Of a DNA stretch of 64,000 bases, positions 35,511 through 43,847 are shown in pieces. Position 1 is the first letter of the stretch. Every line of letters begins with the position of its first letter. The notes under the pieces were generated by a model. It did no database searches and was not told the DNA's origin. It worked only from the letters and a program-made list of their open reading frames with translations. The stretch covers positions 62,498 through 126,497 of the forward strand of contig NZ_SULJ01000006.1 in assembly GCF_007115105.1 (NCBI RefSeq). The letters are read 5' to 3'. Origin of the DNA: Clostridium sp. HBUAS56010 (GTDB lineage: Bacteria; Bacillota; Clostridia; Lachnospirales; Lachnospiraceae). The position numbers were made by a program, and so were the translations under genes.

Positions 35511-35918
35511 TTATTGGCTGCACTGACTGCAATAGCCGTAAAGTACCATATGGTGCTGATCCAGTTGGAATCCATGATCCTCATGAATATGTTCATAAAA
35601 TGCATCCAGTCTGGAACATTCCAAAGGAATAATACTGCCGCACTTTAAACACACCAGCTTTCCCACATTCCAGCTTAATTCTTCCCCTATATAGCGGAAT
35701 TGTGCCTTGGACCCGTCAACCGATGGAATCTTAACCACCATCCCATCCTCTGTCAGACGTTCCAAAGCCCGGTAAACCGTAGTCTGCCCAACATGAATCC
35801 CATCACGGTGAAGGCTTTCCATAAACTGTTCTACTGTGCTGAATCTTTCTTTTTGTTTTTTTAAACAGCTAAGGATCAGTTCCTGCTGTTTTGTCCGGTA
35901 TCTGCCTCTCTCTGCCAT
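35511..35918 (-). CDS. zur: Fur-family repressor, probably Zur
   Basis: A 135-residue Fur-family protein with the winged helix (VGQTTVYRALERLTEDGMV), and the structural zinc cysteines CLKCG and CSQC. It is the first gene of the zinc locus, with a Fur/Zur-like box between its -10 element and start, so autoregulation is likely. Fur and PerR remain possible from sequence alone; the neighbours decide for Zur. Length is typical. Confidence 0.84.
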   Translation of the reverse strand: MAERGRYRTKQQELILSCLKKQKERFSTVEQFMESLHRDGIHVGQTTVYRALERLTEDGMVVKIPSVDGSKAQFRYIGEELSWNVGKLVCLKCGSIIPLECSRLDAFYEHIHEDHGFQLDQHHMVLYGYCSQCSQ

Positions 35919-35934
35919 TTTCTTCCCTCGTTTC

Positions 35935-35953
35935 GAAATCAGAAATCATTTTC
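35935..35953. promoter_or_regulatory. Fur/Zur-like box
   Basis: GAAATCAGAAATCATTTTC matches 13 of 19 positions of the classical Fur consensus, with a nearly perfect right half (AATCATTnTC). It lies right after the -10 element of the zur promoter, a good repressor position. Confidence 0.6.
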
Positions 35954-35955
35954 AT

Positions 35956-35983
35956 ATTATAGCACTCTCCCGGAGATTGTCAA
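35956..35983 (-). promoter_or_regulatory. Promoter of the zur-znu operon
   Basis: Perfect TTGACA (35978-35983) and TATAAT (35956-35961) on the - strand with a 16-base spacer. Confidence 0.82.
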
Positions 35984-35991
35984 GTTTCTTA

Positions 35992-36020
35992 TTGACAATG
36001 ATGGAAGAACCTGCTATTAT
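35992..36020 (+). promoter_or_regulatory. Divergent promoter of the nucleotidyltransferase gene
   Basis: TTGACA (35992-35997) and TATTAT (36015-36020), 17 bases apart. Its -35 lies only 8 bases from the -35 of the zur promoter, so the two RNA polymerase sites exclude each other. Confidence 0.75.
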
Positions 36021-36067
36021 GTTCATAAATTACTCATTAATTATATTTTTGAACAAAGGAGAGTGTC

Positions 36068-37876
36068 ATGCAGGCTATCATTCTCGCTGCCGGTATGGGG
36101 CGCCGGCTCAAGCAATTAACGGAACACCAACCCAAATGTATGGTAAAGGTAAACCAGGTTCCAATGATTGAACGCATGTTAAAGCAACTGGATCATTACC
36201 ATTTCAATAAGATCATTCTGGTAACTGGCCACGAAGGAGAACAATTAAAATCATTTGTCCGCTCTCTCGCCATACATACCCCAGTCACCTTCATTGACAA
36301 TCCGGTCTACCAGACCACCAATAACATTTATTCCCTTTACCTGGCAAAAGACCATCTGCTTGAAGATGATACACTGTTGCTGGAATCCGACTTGATCTTT
36401 GAACAGGAGGTCCTGACCCAGATCATCAATGACCCCTATCCCAATCTGGCACTGGTGGCTCATTTTGAAAGCTGGATGGATGGAACCGTGGTTCTTTTGG
36501 ATCAGCAGGATAATATTATGAAGTTCCTTACCAGGAAGGATTTCCGCTTTGAAGACATTCATTCCTATTATAAAACAGTAAACATCTATAAATTCAGCAA
36601 AGGATTTTCGTCTACTCACTACGTTCCTTTCCTGGAAGCTTACAGCAAAGCTCTTGGGAATAACGAGTACTATGAGCAGGTATTGAAGGTAATCTCTCTG
36701 TTAGATGATCATGACTTAAAGGCAAGCCGCCTGGAAAACAGATTCTGGTATGAAATCGACGATGAACAGGATCTGGACATTGCAGAATCCATTTTTACCG
36801 ACTCCCAGAGCCGTTTTGCCAGACTTTCCAGCCGATACGGAGGCTTTTGGCGCTATCCCGGACTTTTGGATTTCTGCTATCTGGTCAATCCCTACTTTCC
36901 CAACAGCCGCCTGATGGGAGAAATCAAAGCAAGCTTTGAAGCACTGTGTACCAGTTATCCTTCCGGGCTTGATGTCAACAACTTACTTGCCGCCAAATCC
37001 CTGGGGCTTGAGAAAAACCAGGTTCTTACCGGAAACGGAGCCGCCGAACTGATTAAACCTTTAATCCGTTCTTTTCCCAAAGGGGTGGGTGTGATCAAAC
37101 CTTCCTTTGAGGAATACGGCAACTGTGCCCGTTTCCCCGTTCCATTTTTTGTCTCCACACCTGACTTTACCTATACAACCAGAGACATTATGGACTTTTA
37201 TCAGGATAAAGAACTAAGTGCCATCGTTTTAGTAAACCCGGATAATCCTACCGGAAGCTATTTAAAGAAGTCAGAAGTGCTGGCTCTTGCCGCCTATTGT
37301 AAAAAAAGAGATATCTGTCTCATACTGGACGAATCCTTTTTAGACTTTTCTTCTGCGGAAGAGGAACCTTCTCTCATGAATCAGGAGACTTTAAATGCTT
37401 ATCCCAATCTGGTTTTAATTAAGAGTATTTCAAAATCTTATGGAGTTCCAGGACTCCGGCTTGGAATCCTGGCCTGCAGTGATCCGGAGATTGTCCGTCT
37501 GGTAAGAGAAGAACTGCCGGTATGGAACATCAATTCCCTGGCAGAATATTTCCTTCAGATCTTTGAAAAATATCAGTCCGACTACAAAGATGCCTTAAAG
37601 AAATTTAAAACTACCAGAAAGAAGATGTATGAGGACCTTTGTTCCATCCGTCAGCTCAAGCTATATCCCTCAGAGGCAAACTTTATTCTCTGCGAGATCA
37701 CAGACGGCTGCTCTGCTACACAGATTGCAGAACTGCTTCTAAACCGCTATAACATTCTGATCAAAGACCTGTCCCAAAAAACAGGCTTGGAAGGAAGAGA
37801 GTTTATCCGCATCGCAGTCCGTACTCAGGAAGACAATGAACGACTTGCAGATGCACTAAAACATATATTACGCTAA
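36068..37876 (+). CDS. Nucleotidyltransferase-aminotransferase fusion
   Basis: A 602-residue bifunctional protein; AAAGGAG precedes the ATG. Residues 1-240 are a sugar-phosphate/choline-phosphate-type nucleotidyltransferase (ILAAGMGRRLKQLTEHQPKCMV). Residues 250-602 are a fold-type I PLP enzyme of the class I/II aminotransferase, HisC/CobD-like kind (VNPDNPTGSY, SISKSYGVPGLRLG with Lys456 as PLP lysine). Related fusions combine activation of a phosphorylated or phosphonate alcohol/amine with amino-group chemistry, for instance in phosphonate or cell-surface decoration pathways, but no PEP mutase or glycosyltransferase is nearby. A methyltransferase follows after 16 bases. Reaction not assigned. 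Confidence 0.8.
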   Translation: MQAIILAAGMGRRLKQLTEHQPKCMVKVNQVPMIERMLKQLDHYHFNKIILVTGHEGEQLKSFVRSLAIHTPVTFIDNPVYQTTNNIYSLYLAKDHLLEDDTLLLESDLIFEQEVLTQIINDPYPNLALVAHFESWMDGTVVLLDQQDNIMKFLTRKDFRFEDIHSYYKTVNIYKFSKGFSSTHYVPFLEAYSKALGNNEYYEQVLKVISLLDDHDLKASRLENRFWYEIDDEQDLDIAESIFTDSQSRFARLSSRYGGFWRYPGLLDFCYLVNPYFPNSRLMGEIKASFEALCTSYPSGLDVNNLLAAKSLGLEKNQVLTGNGAAELIKPLIRSFPKGVGVIKPSFEEYGNCARFPVPFFVSTPDFTYTTRDIMDFYQDKELSAIVLVNPDNPTGSYLKKSEVLALAAYCKKRDICLILDESFLDFSSAEEEPSLMNQETLNAYPNLVLIKSISKSYGVPGLRLGILACSDPEIVRLVREELPVWNINSLAEYFLQIFEKYQSDYKDALKKFKTTRKKMYEDLCSIRQLKLYPSEANFILCEITDGCSATQIAELLLNRYNILIKDLSQKTGLEGREFIRIAVRTQEDNERLADALKHILR

Positions 37877-37892
37877 TAAGGAGGCTATTAAG

Positions 37893-38480
37893 ATGAATGC
37901 ACAAGAAACAAACAAAGAAAGCTGGAAACAGATCTGGACCCGGAAAGGAAAAGCAGACGGTTCCATTACCGATCTTCTGGCTTATGACGGATACGAAGCC
38001 ACTCATGTGAACATGGAAGAAGTATCAAGAGAAATCATCAAAAGACTGGATATCCGCAAAGAAGATAAGGTTCTGGAAGTCGGTTGCGGAGCCGGTGCAC
38101 TGGCACAGTATCTGGATTGTGACTATGTGGGCATTGACTATTCTCCCACTCTGGTAGAAAAGCACATTGAACTGTTACATAACTCTGTTTTGACAGGGGA
38201 AGCCGCAGATCTGCCTTTTAAAGACAAGTCTTTTGATAAAGTGATCTGCTACGGTGTTTACCTTTATTTTGAAAATAAAGAATATGCGGCTGCCGCCACA
38301 AAAGAACTTCTCCGTGTTGCAAAAAAAGGAGTGTTAATCGGAGAAATCCCCATGCGTTCCCATAGAGACGAACACCTCTTATTCCAAAAAGATGAATTTG
38401 ACGGCTGGGAAATCAGCGACGGCTTTTACGATCCATACCGAAAAGACAGATTTAATGCTGTATACCGGTTCTCATTATAA
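37893..38480 (+). CDS. Class I SAM-dependent methyltransferase
   Basis: A 195-residue methyltransferase with the SAM motif VLEVGCGAGALAQYL, an acidic end of strand 2 (VGIDYSP) and a later ADLPFKDKSFDKVICYGVYLYF, typical of UbiE-like small-molecule methyltransferases. AAGGAGG lies at 37879-37885. It is in the same transcription unit as the nucleotidyltransferase-aminotransferase fusion and ends at a terminator, so it likely methylates the product or substrate of that enzyme. The substrate is unknown. Confidence 0.83.
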   Translation: MNAQETNKESWKQIWTRKGKADGSITDLLAYDGYEATHVNMEEVSREIIKRLDIRKEDKVLEVGCGAGALAQYLDCDYVGIDYSPTLVEKHIELLHNSVLTGEAADLPFKDKSFDKVICYGVYLYFENKEYAAAATKELLRVAKKGVLIGEIPMRSHRDEHLLFQKDEFDGWEISDGFYDPYRKDRFNAVYRFSL

Positions 38481-38487
38481 TAAGAAG

Positions 38488-38527
38488 AAAAAGGCAGTAA
38501 ATCCACTTATGGATTGCTGCTTTTTTT
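38488..38527 (+). terminator. Terminator after the methyltransferase gene
   Basis: GCAG...AATCCA pairs with TGGATT...CTGC around a short loop (small internal bulge), followed by seven T. The remaining 38528-38832 region is AT-rich and holds the left inverted repeat of the recombinase unit and a GGCGATT/AATCGCC hairpin at 38779-38799. Confidence 0.75.
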
Positions 38528-38628
38528 ATTTTTTCTACTCTTATAATTCTTACCGTTTAAATGGTAAAATTTAGGTATGGTAAATTTTAGAATAACGATT
38601 ATACTTAGATAGACATATCTCAGACAGG

Positions 38629-38642
38629 CGCAGTTTAACTAA
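38629..38642 (+). repeat. Left 14-bp inverted repeat flanking the recombinase gene
   Basis: CGCAGTTTAACTAA; its exact reverse complement occurs at 40034-40047. The first eight bases recur directly at 38651-38658. The core AGTT-T-AACT is itself nearly palindromic, as recombinase sites often are. Confidence 0.75.
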
Positions 38643-38832
38643 AACCATGTCGCAGTTTTTGGACAAATTTCGACATTATAGATTATATAATACTCGATTA
38701 TTGTTTGTCAATCCTAACAAAAATTGTATTGATGATAGAAATTAAACACATATAAACAAAAAATGTAAAGCATTTTAAGGCGATTTTATTGTAATCGCCG
38801 TCAAAAATTACGTCAAAAGGAGATAGCCATCA

Positions 38833-40011
38833 ATGCCAAGAAGAGGGGAAAATATATATAAGAGAAAAGATGGACGGTGGGAAGGCCGTTTGTTAAAACC
38901 AGAAGGCAAATACCAGTACTTCTACGGAAAAACCTATCGGGAAGCAAAGGAAAAGATGAAACTCTTTCTGGAAAACAAGCCAGCGGCTCCAGATATAAAT
39001 TCCAAACCAGAGACAAAGGCGGCAGACCTGTTTCTGTCATGGTTAGAATGCAGAGCCATCCACAGGGTAAAACCTTCTACCTATGAAAGTTACTATCACT
39101 GCATCCAAAAATATATCATACCATTCTATCAAAATGACGGTTATAGAGATATATCGGAAGATACCGTTTCAATCTTTAGCATAAATATAACCAAAGATTC
39201 TTCTCTATCCGATGCTTATAAAAAAAAGATACTGACTGTTTTTAAAACGGCACTGCGCGAAATCCTTCTCGACCAGAAAGAAGCTTCCGTTATTCTTCAA
39301 TCCATAAAAATGCCCAAAACAGAACAGAAAGAAGTACCAATATTTACCAGAAACGAACAGCGTCTGATTGAATGGACCGCCATGAATGATGGAGATAAAC
39401 GGGCACTTGGCATTGTACTATGCTTTTACACAGGAATTCGGCTTGGAGAACTTTGTGGTTTAAGATGGTCTGACTTTGACCTGGAGGCGGCAACCATGTC
39501 TGTAAAACGCACGGTTTCCAGAACTAAGAATTTTAAGAATTCAGATAAGAAAACAATTCTTCACATAGGAACGCCTAAGAGCCGGACTTCGATCAGAAAG
39601 ATTCCGCTCCCCGCTTTTCTCATTCCCATTGCCAGACAGTATGAACTGACAGGCAAAAAGGAGGACTGTTACATATTATCGGGCAATGATACCCCTATTG
39701 ATCCGAGAGCCTATCAAAAGCTATATAAAAAAATATTAGTAAAGGCAGGAATGAAAGACCGAAAGTTTCATTCCACCCGGCATACCTTTGCGACAAGAGC
39801 ACTGGAACTTCATGTTGATATTAAAACAGTCAGTGAAATCCTTGGACATTCCAGTGTAGCAATTACCATGAATGTTTATGCACACTCACTCATGGAACAA
39901 AAAAAAATAGCCATTGATAAGTTCAACGACATGTATATTGCCAGCACCGCTCCCCAGCCATTCGCCGTCACAATCCCCGTCACAACAGTTTTACCCCCTT
40001 TCACTCCTTAA
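38833..40011 (+). CDS. Solitary tyrosine recombinase (integrase family)
   Basis: A 392-residue recombinase starting after AAAGGAG. It has an N-terminal arm-binding type segment (MPRRGENIYKRKDGRWEGR), a SAM-like core-binding domain (about 65-165) and a catalytic domain with TGIRLGEL (Arg), a Lys in the beta-hairpin, HSTRHTFA (His-x-x-Arg), LGHSS (His) and NVYAHS (catalytic Tyr), all intact. No excisionase, relaxase, phage or tRNA gene accompanies it. The gene is enclosed by perfect 14-bp inverted repeats at 38629-38642 and 40034-40047, which fits a DNA inversion or a minimal mobile unit rather than a remnant of a large element. Confidence 0.87.
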   Translation: MPRRGENIYKRKDGRWEGRLLKPEGKYQYFYGKTYREAKEKMKLFLENKPAAPDINSKPETKAADLFLSWLECRAIHRVKPSTYESYYHCIQKYIIPFYQNDGYRDISEDTVSIFSINITKDSSLSDAYKKKILTVFKTALREILLDQKEASVILQSIKMPKTEQKEVPIFTRNEQRLIEWTAMNDGDKRALGIVLCFYTGIRLGELCGLRWSDFDLEAATMSVKRTVSRTKNFKNSDKKTILHIGTPKSRTSIRKIPLPAFLIPIARQYELTGKKEDCYILSGNDTPIDPRAYQKLYKKILVKAGMKDRKFHSTRHTFATRALELHVDIKTVSEILGHSSVAITMNVYAHSLMEQKKIAIDKFNDMYIASTAPQPFAVTIPVTTVLPPFTP

Positions 40012-40018
40012 ATATAGT
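39990..40018 (+). promoter_or_regulatory. Outward promoter at the right end of the recombinase segment
   Basis: TTTACC (39990-39995) and TATAGT (40013-40018) are 17 bases apart, overlapping the end of the recombinase gene and pointing across the right inverted repeat toward the chemoreceptor gene. The match is moderate. Confidence 0.4.
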
Positions 40019-40033
40019 AAGGCAGGCACAGTC

Positions 40034-40047
40034 TTAGTTAAACTGCG
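40034..40047 (-). repeat. Right 14-bp inverted repeat flanking the recombinase gene
   Basis: TTAGTTAAACTGCG, the exact reverse complement of 38629-38642. Between it and the chemoreceptor start (40132) no good promoter is visible. Confidence 0.75.
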
Positions 40048-40131
40048 AATCCCACATGCACAAAACCAACACCCTTTTGCAGAAAAATGGAAAAATTCAT
40101 ACAAAAGATAAAATCTCAGGAGGTTCTCAGC

Positions 40132-41808
40132 ATGAAAAATTTTAGGGATTTCAGCATTGGCAAAAAACTGCTAGCCGCTTCTTTCAGCATGGTATTTATG
40201 ATGTTTATCATCGGCGGTGTAGGAATTGCCGGCATGATCCGAATCAATCAGATGGATACATACTTGTACGAAAACCGTACAGCCCCCATCAATGAGCTGT
40301 TCCATGCCACCAAAAACCTTTATAAACTCAAGGTAGATCTTAATGCCATGGCGAATCACACCGGCAACCAGCAGGAACTGGCAGAAATAGAAGGACGCTA
40401 TCAGGAAGAGAAAAAACTCTTCAAAGATTATGCAGTTGAATACAGAAAAACCCTGGCAACAGACAAAGGAAGGGCATTGGTCGATGACTCCATAAAACTC
40501 TTTGACCAGTCCTTTGATCCCACCATAGAACGATGTCTGGAGGCAGCAAAAGCGGGTAATACCAAAGCTGCTTTATCCGCACTTGACAGCGAAGCCGAGA
40601 ACATTGAAAAAATCTATGATAATATGGATCAGTTAATCGAACTGCGTATGAACAGCGCCAAAGAGACCAGCCAGAGCAACGATTCCATTGCAACGGTTAT
40701 TACCGTGGTTCTATGTCTGATTCTGGTACTGGGTATTGTAGTTGCCCTCTATTTAAGCCTTAGAATCTCAAAGATGATCAGCACTCCTATTGGACAGGTT
40801 GTCTCAGCCGCCAAGAAAATCTCCATGGGTCATGTGGATATTGATTTAAATGATATTGATTCCAAGGATGAAACCGGCGAACTTGCGGCTGCATTCAACG
40901 AGATGCTCAAAGGAATCCGGGAACAGGTACAGATTGCAGAAGACATCAGCAACGGCGATTTTACACAGGAAGTTCCCGTCCGGTCCGAAGAAGATGTCCT
41001 GGGACTGGCTCTCCGTAAGATTGAAAATGACTTAAATCATACCATGGTTTTAATCCGTATGTCTGCCGAAGAAGTCAACACCGGTGCGGAACAGGTTTCT
41101 TCTGCTGCACAGGCGCTTGCTTCTGGTTCCACAGAACAGGCAGCAACCGTAGAAGAACTGAACGCCTCCATCAATACAGTCACAAAACAGGCGGAGGACA
41201 ATGCCAACAACGTCCGTCTTGCAACCACTTATGTACAGGAAAGCGGCACAGGTATCGCTGCCAGCAACGAATATATGGAGAAGTTAAATACCTCCATGGC
41301 AAGAATCGGTACCGCTGCCACAGAGATCTCCAACATTACAAAAGTCATTGAAGACATTGCATTCCAGACAAATATTCTGGCCCTCAATGCTGCCATTGAA
41401 GCTGCCCGTGCCGGAGATGCCGGCAAAGGATTTGCAGTGGTTGCCGATGAGGTGCGCAATCTTGCCATAAAATCAGCAGAGGCTGCAAAAGAAACTGCAA
41501 ACCTGATCAACCATTCTGTAGAGGCTATAACAGAAGGGGAACATATGGCTTCGGAAACCTCTAATATTCTAAAAGAAGTTTTCACCAAAGCACAAATGGT
41601 TGATCAGGCGATTCAGGAAATTGAATCCTCCTCTTCCGGTCAGGTTCTTGCCATTGATGAGATTAATCAGGGACTGACACAGGTATCTTCTGTGATCCAG
41701 ACCAATGCTGCAACCGCAGAGGAAAGTTCTGCTTCCAGTGAAGAACTGGCTGCACAGGCACAGACACTGATGCAGGAGGTTTCAAAGTTCCAGTTAAAAC
41801 AGATATAA
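40132..41808 (+). CDS. Methyl-accepting chemotaxis protein with 4-helix-bundle sensor
   Basis: A 558-residue receptor. ATG 40132 follows CAGGAGG; an in-frame ATG at 40087 has no binding site. One membrane helix at about 12-33, an extracellular four-helix-bundle type sensor to about 185, a second helix (about 187-212), HAMP, then the long cytoplasmic signalling hairpin with the conserved tip [20 protein letters not shown] and [10 protein letters not shown]. It should pass ligand information to CheA. It lacks nearby che or flagellar genes. It lies just downstream of the inverted-repeat-bracketed recombinase, so its expression may depend on the orientation of that segment. Confidence 0.88.
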   Translation: MKNFRDFSIGKKLLAASFSMVFMMFIIGGVGIAGMIRINQMDTYLYENRTAPINELFHATKNLYKLKVDLNAMANHTGNQQELAEIEGRYQEEKKLFKDYAVEYRKTLATDKGRALVDDSIKLFDQSFDPTIERCLEAAKAGNTKAALSALDSEAENIEKIYDNMDQLIELRMNSAKETSQSNDSIATVITVVLCLILVLGIVVALYLSLRISKMISTPIGQVVSAAKKISMGHVDIDLNDIDSKDETGELAAAFNEMLKGIREQVQIAEDISNGDFTQEVPVRSEEDVLGLALRKIENDLNHTMVLIRMSAEEVNTGAEQVSSAAQALASGSTEQAATVEELNASINTVTKQAEDNANNVRLATTYVQESGTGIAASNEYMEKLNTSMARIGTAATEISNITKVIEDIAFQTNILALNAAIEAARAGDAGKGFAVVADEVRNLAIKSAEAAKETANLINHSVEAITEGEHMASETSNILKEVFTKAQMVDQAIQEIESSSSGQVLAIDEINQGLTQVSSVIQTNAATAEESSASSEELAAQAQTLMQEVSKFQLKQI

Positions 41809-41845
41809 TAATTGTGATTGGAATCAACTGAATCAGGGATTGCTT

Positions 41846-41892
41846 AAAGCGTAGAATCATGACGAAACCTCTCGTCTGCTTCTACGCTTTTC
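41846..41892. terminator. Terminator between chemoreceptor and ABC-F genes
   Basis: AAAGCGTAGAA (41846-41856) pairs with TTCTACGCTTT (41880-41890), with an inner GACGA/TCGTC stem. T-run on the + side is short. Confidence 0.7.
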
Positions 41893-43779
41893 CTACTCCC
41901 TCTCTCCCTCATAAGCGGCATCAAACCACTCCATACACCATGTTGTCCAGTCCTCCCAGGCATTGGTCCGTTCCAGAATTAACTTCTCGTACCGTTCTTT
42001 CTCCTGCCAGACCTCTCCTTCCCAGAATCCGGAAGAATTAACCCACTCATTTTTCATCTCTTCCATCTCATCAGTCAGCCTCTCCACCCGCTCTTTTGCA
42101 GGCAGAAGCTTTAAAAGAACAAGCCCCAGTTTCCAATCCAGGTAAGCATCCTCCGTAGAAATCTCCTTTAACCGGTGCCGTTCTGCCCTGGGAACCGCCT
42201 TCATTCCGGCAATCAAAGCCTGCTCCTCTGCCTTGATCCTGGCTCCTATGGATTCTCCGCTCTCAGCGCTACGGCTTCTCTCCAGATAATGTTCATAACC
42301 AAATGGATAATAAAATACAGACTGATCCTCAAACAGCAGAATGGATTCTGCTACTCTGTTAAGAAAATAACGGTCATGAGAAACAAAAAGAATGGTTCCC
42401 GTATAATTTCTGAATGCAGATTCCAATGTCTCTTTTGCCTGGATATCCATATGATTGGTGGGCTCATCCAGAATAAGAAAATTCGGTCTGCTCTGCAAAA
42501 GTTCCATAAGAACAAGTCTTGATTTTTCACCACCAGACAGCACATCTACTGATTTCTCCGCCTCTTTTCCACGAAACAGGTAAGACCCCAGAATACTTCT
42601 GAGCTCTTTTTCTGTCAAAGAAGGAAAAAGGTCATGAAAATGTTCTACCACTGATTTTTTGGAAGAAATCTCCGATGAATGCTGATCAAAATACCCTATT
42701 GTAATCTGGTTTCCCAGACAATATTCTCCTGATATTTTCGGAAGAAATCCGGCAACTGTCTTTAAAAAAGTAGTCTTGCCGGTCCCATTAGCTCCCAAAA
42801 TCCCAATCTTTTGTCCTCTCCGGATTCTCATGGTAATCTCCGTAATCGGCCGGTCATAACCAATCTTTAAATGTTCTGATTCAAAAACCCACTTGCTTCC
42901 CAAAACGGCTGGTTCAATAGGAACCGTAAATGTATGAGCTTCATCCTCTCCAGGCATTTCTACCAGCTCAATCCGTTGGATTGCTTTTTTCTTTGCTCTG
43001 GCAAATGCCGCCTTTCGCGGTTTCTGTTTAAACCGTTCCACCAGATCATTTAAACGGTTAATCTCCTGCTGCTGCCTTTCGTATTCCTTTGTCCGAAGTC
43101 TTATAAACTTTTTCTTCTCCTCCCGGTACCGGGTGTAATTACCGGAATACCGGATAAGCTTTTTTTGCGATAACTCATAAACCACGGAAACCGTCTGGTC
43201 CAGGAAAAAGCGGTCATGGGACACCATGACAACTGCTTTTTCATACTGCTTCATATACTGTTCCAGCCATTCAATGGTTTGTACGTCCAAATGATTGGTA
43301 GGCTCGTCCAAAAGAAGAATATCCGGGCGTTTCAGCAAAAGACTGACCAAAGCAATCTTTGTCTGCTCTCCTCCTGAAAATTCTGAAAGTCTACGGCTTT
43401 TATCCGCCTTTCGAAACCCAAATCCTGTAAAGAGCCTGTCATATTCCCGTTCATAAGAAAATCGTTCCATGGAATAGGAATCCTGATAAGGACAGGAGGA
43501 TAATAATTCTTCCTCCACTGTTTTGTCCTTATCCGAATATGCCTGCTGCTTTAAATAGCCAACCGTCAACGATCTGGAACTGGTAATTCCGCCACTTTTC
43601 CGCTTATCATCCCGATCCAGGAATAATTCCCCTGCAATCAGTTTTAACAGCGTGGTTTTCCCCGCCCCGTTGCTTCCCACCACTGCAATCTTTTCATTTC
43701 CTTTAATCTCAAAATCAATATGGGATAAGATCACATTTCCGCCGGCACTTACGGTGCCGTCTTTGATCTGATATAGCAT
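41893..43779 (-). CDS. ABC-F family ATPase
   Basis: A 628-residue soluble protein with two ATPase domains and no membrane part: GSNGAGKTT, FSGGEQTK, LLLDEPTNHLD and MVSHD in the first; GANGTGKTT, LSGGEKSR, LILDEPTNHMD and VSHD in the second. The linker (about residues 225-290) is rich in Arg/Lys/Gln, and a C-terminal extension of roughly 110 residues forms a likely coiled coil. ABC-F proteins act on the ribosome, as translation factors or antibiotic-protection proteins. Which one applies cannot be told from these motifs. It is monocistronic. Confidence 0.87.
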   Translation of the reverse strand: MLYQIKDGTVSAGGNVILSHIDFEIKGNEKIAVVGSNGAGKTTLLKLIAGELFLDRDDKRKSGGITSSRSLTVGYLKQQAYSDKDKTVEEELLSSCPYQDSYSMERFSYEREYDRLFTGFGFRKADKSRRLSEFSGGEQTKIALVSLLLKRPDILLLDEPTNHLDVQTIEWLEQYMKQYEKAVVMVSHDRFFLDQTVSVVYELSQKKLIRYSGNYTRYREEKKKFIRLRTKEYERQQQEINRLNDLVERFKQKPRKAAFARAKKKAIQRIELVEMPGEDEAHTFTVPIEPAVLGSKWVFESEHLKIGYDRPITEITMRIRRGQKIGILGANGTGKTTFLKTVAGFLPKISGEYCLGNQITIGYFDQHSSEISSKKSVVEHFHDLFPSLTEKELRSILGSYLFRGKEAEKSVDVLSGGEKSRLVLMELLQSRPNFLILDEPTNHMDIQAKETLESAFRNYTGTILFVSHDRYFLNRVAESILLFEDQSVFYYPFGYEHYLERSRSAESGESIGARIKAEEQALIAGMKAVPRAERHRLKEISTEDAYLDWKLGLVLLKLLPAKERVERLTDEMEEMKNEWVNSSGFWEGEVWQEKERYEKLILERTNAWEDWTTWCMEWFDAAYEGERE

Positions 43780-43847
43780 GGCTGTGTCCTCTATTTCAAT
43801 AATTTCTTATATTGTAACACAACTCTGCGGATTTTTTTACTTTATTT

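Noticed and set aside
38779-38799. GGCGATT/AATCGCC hairpin as a terminator
   Set aside because: It has no T-tract and lies just before the recombinase ribosome binding site; translational control is as likely, so it is only mentioned with the recombinase region.
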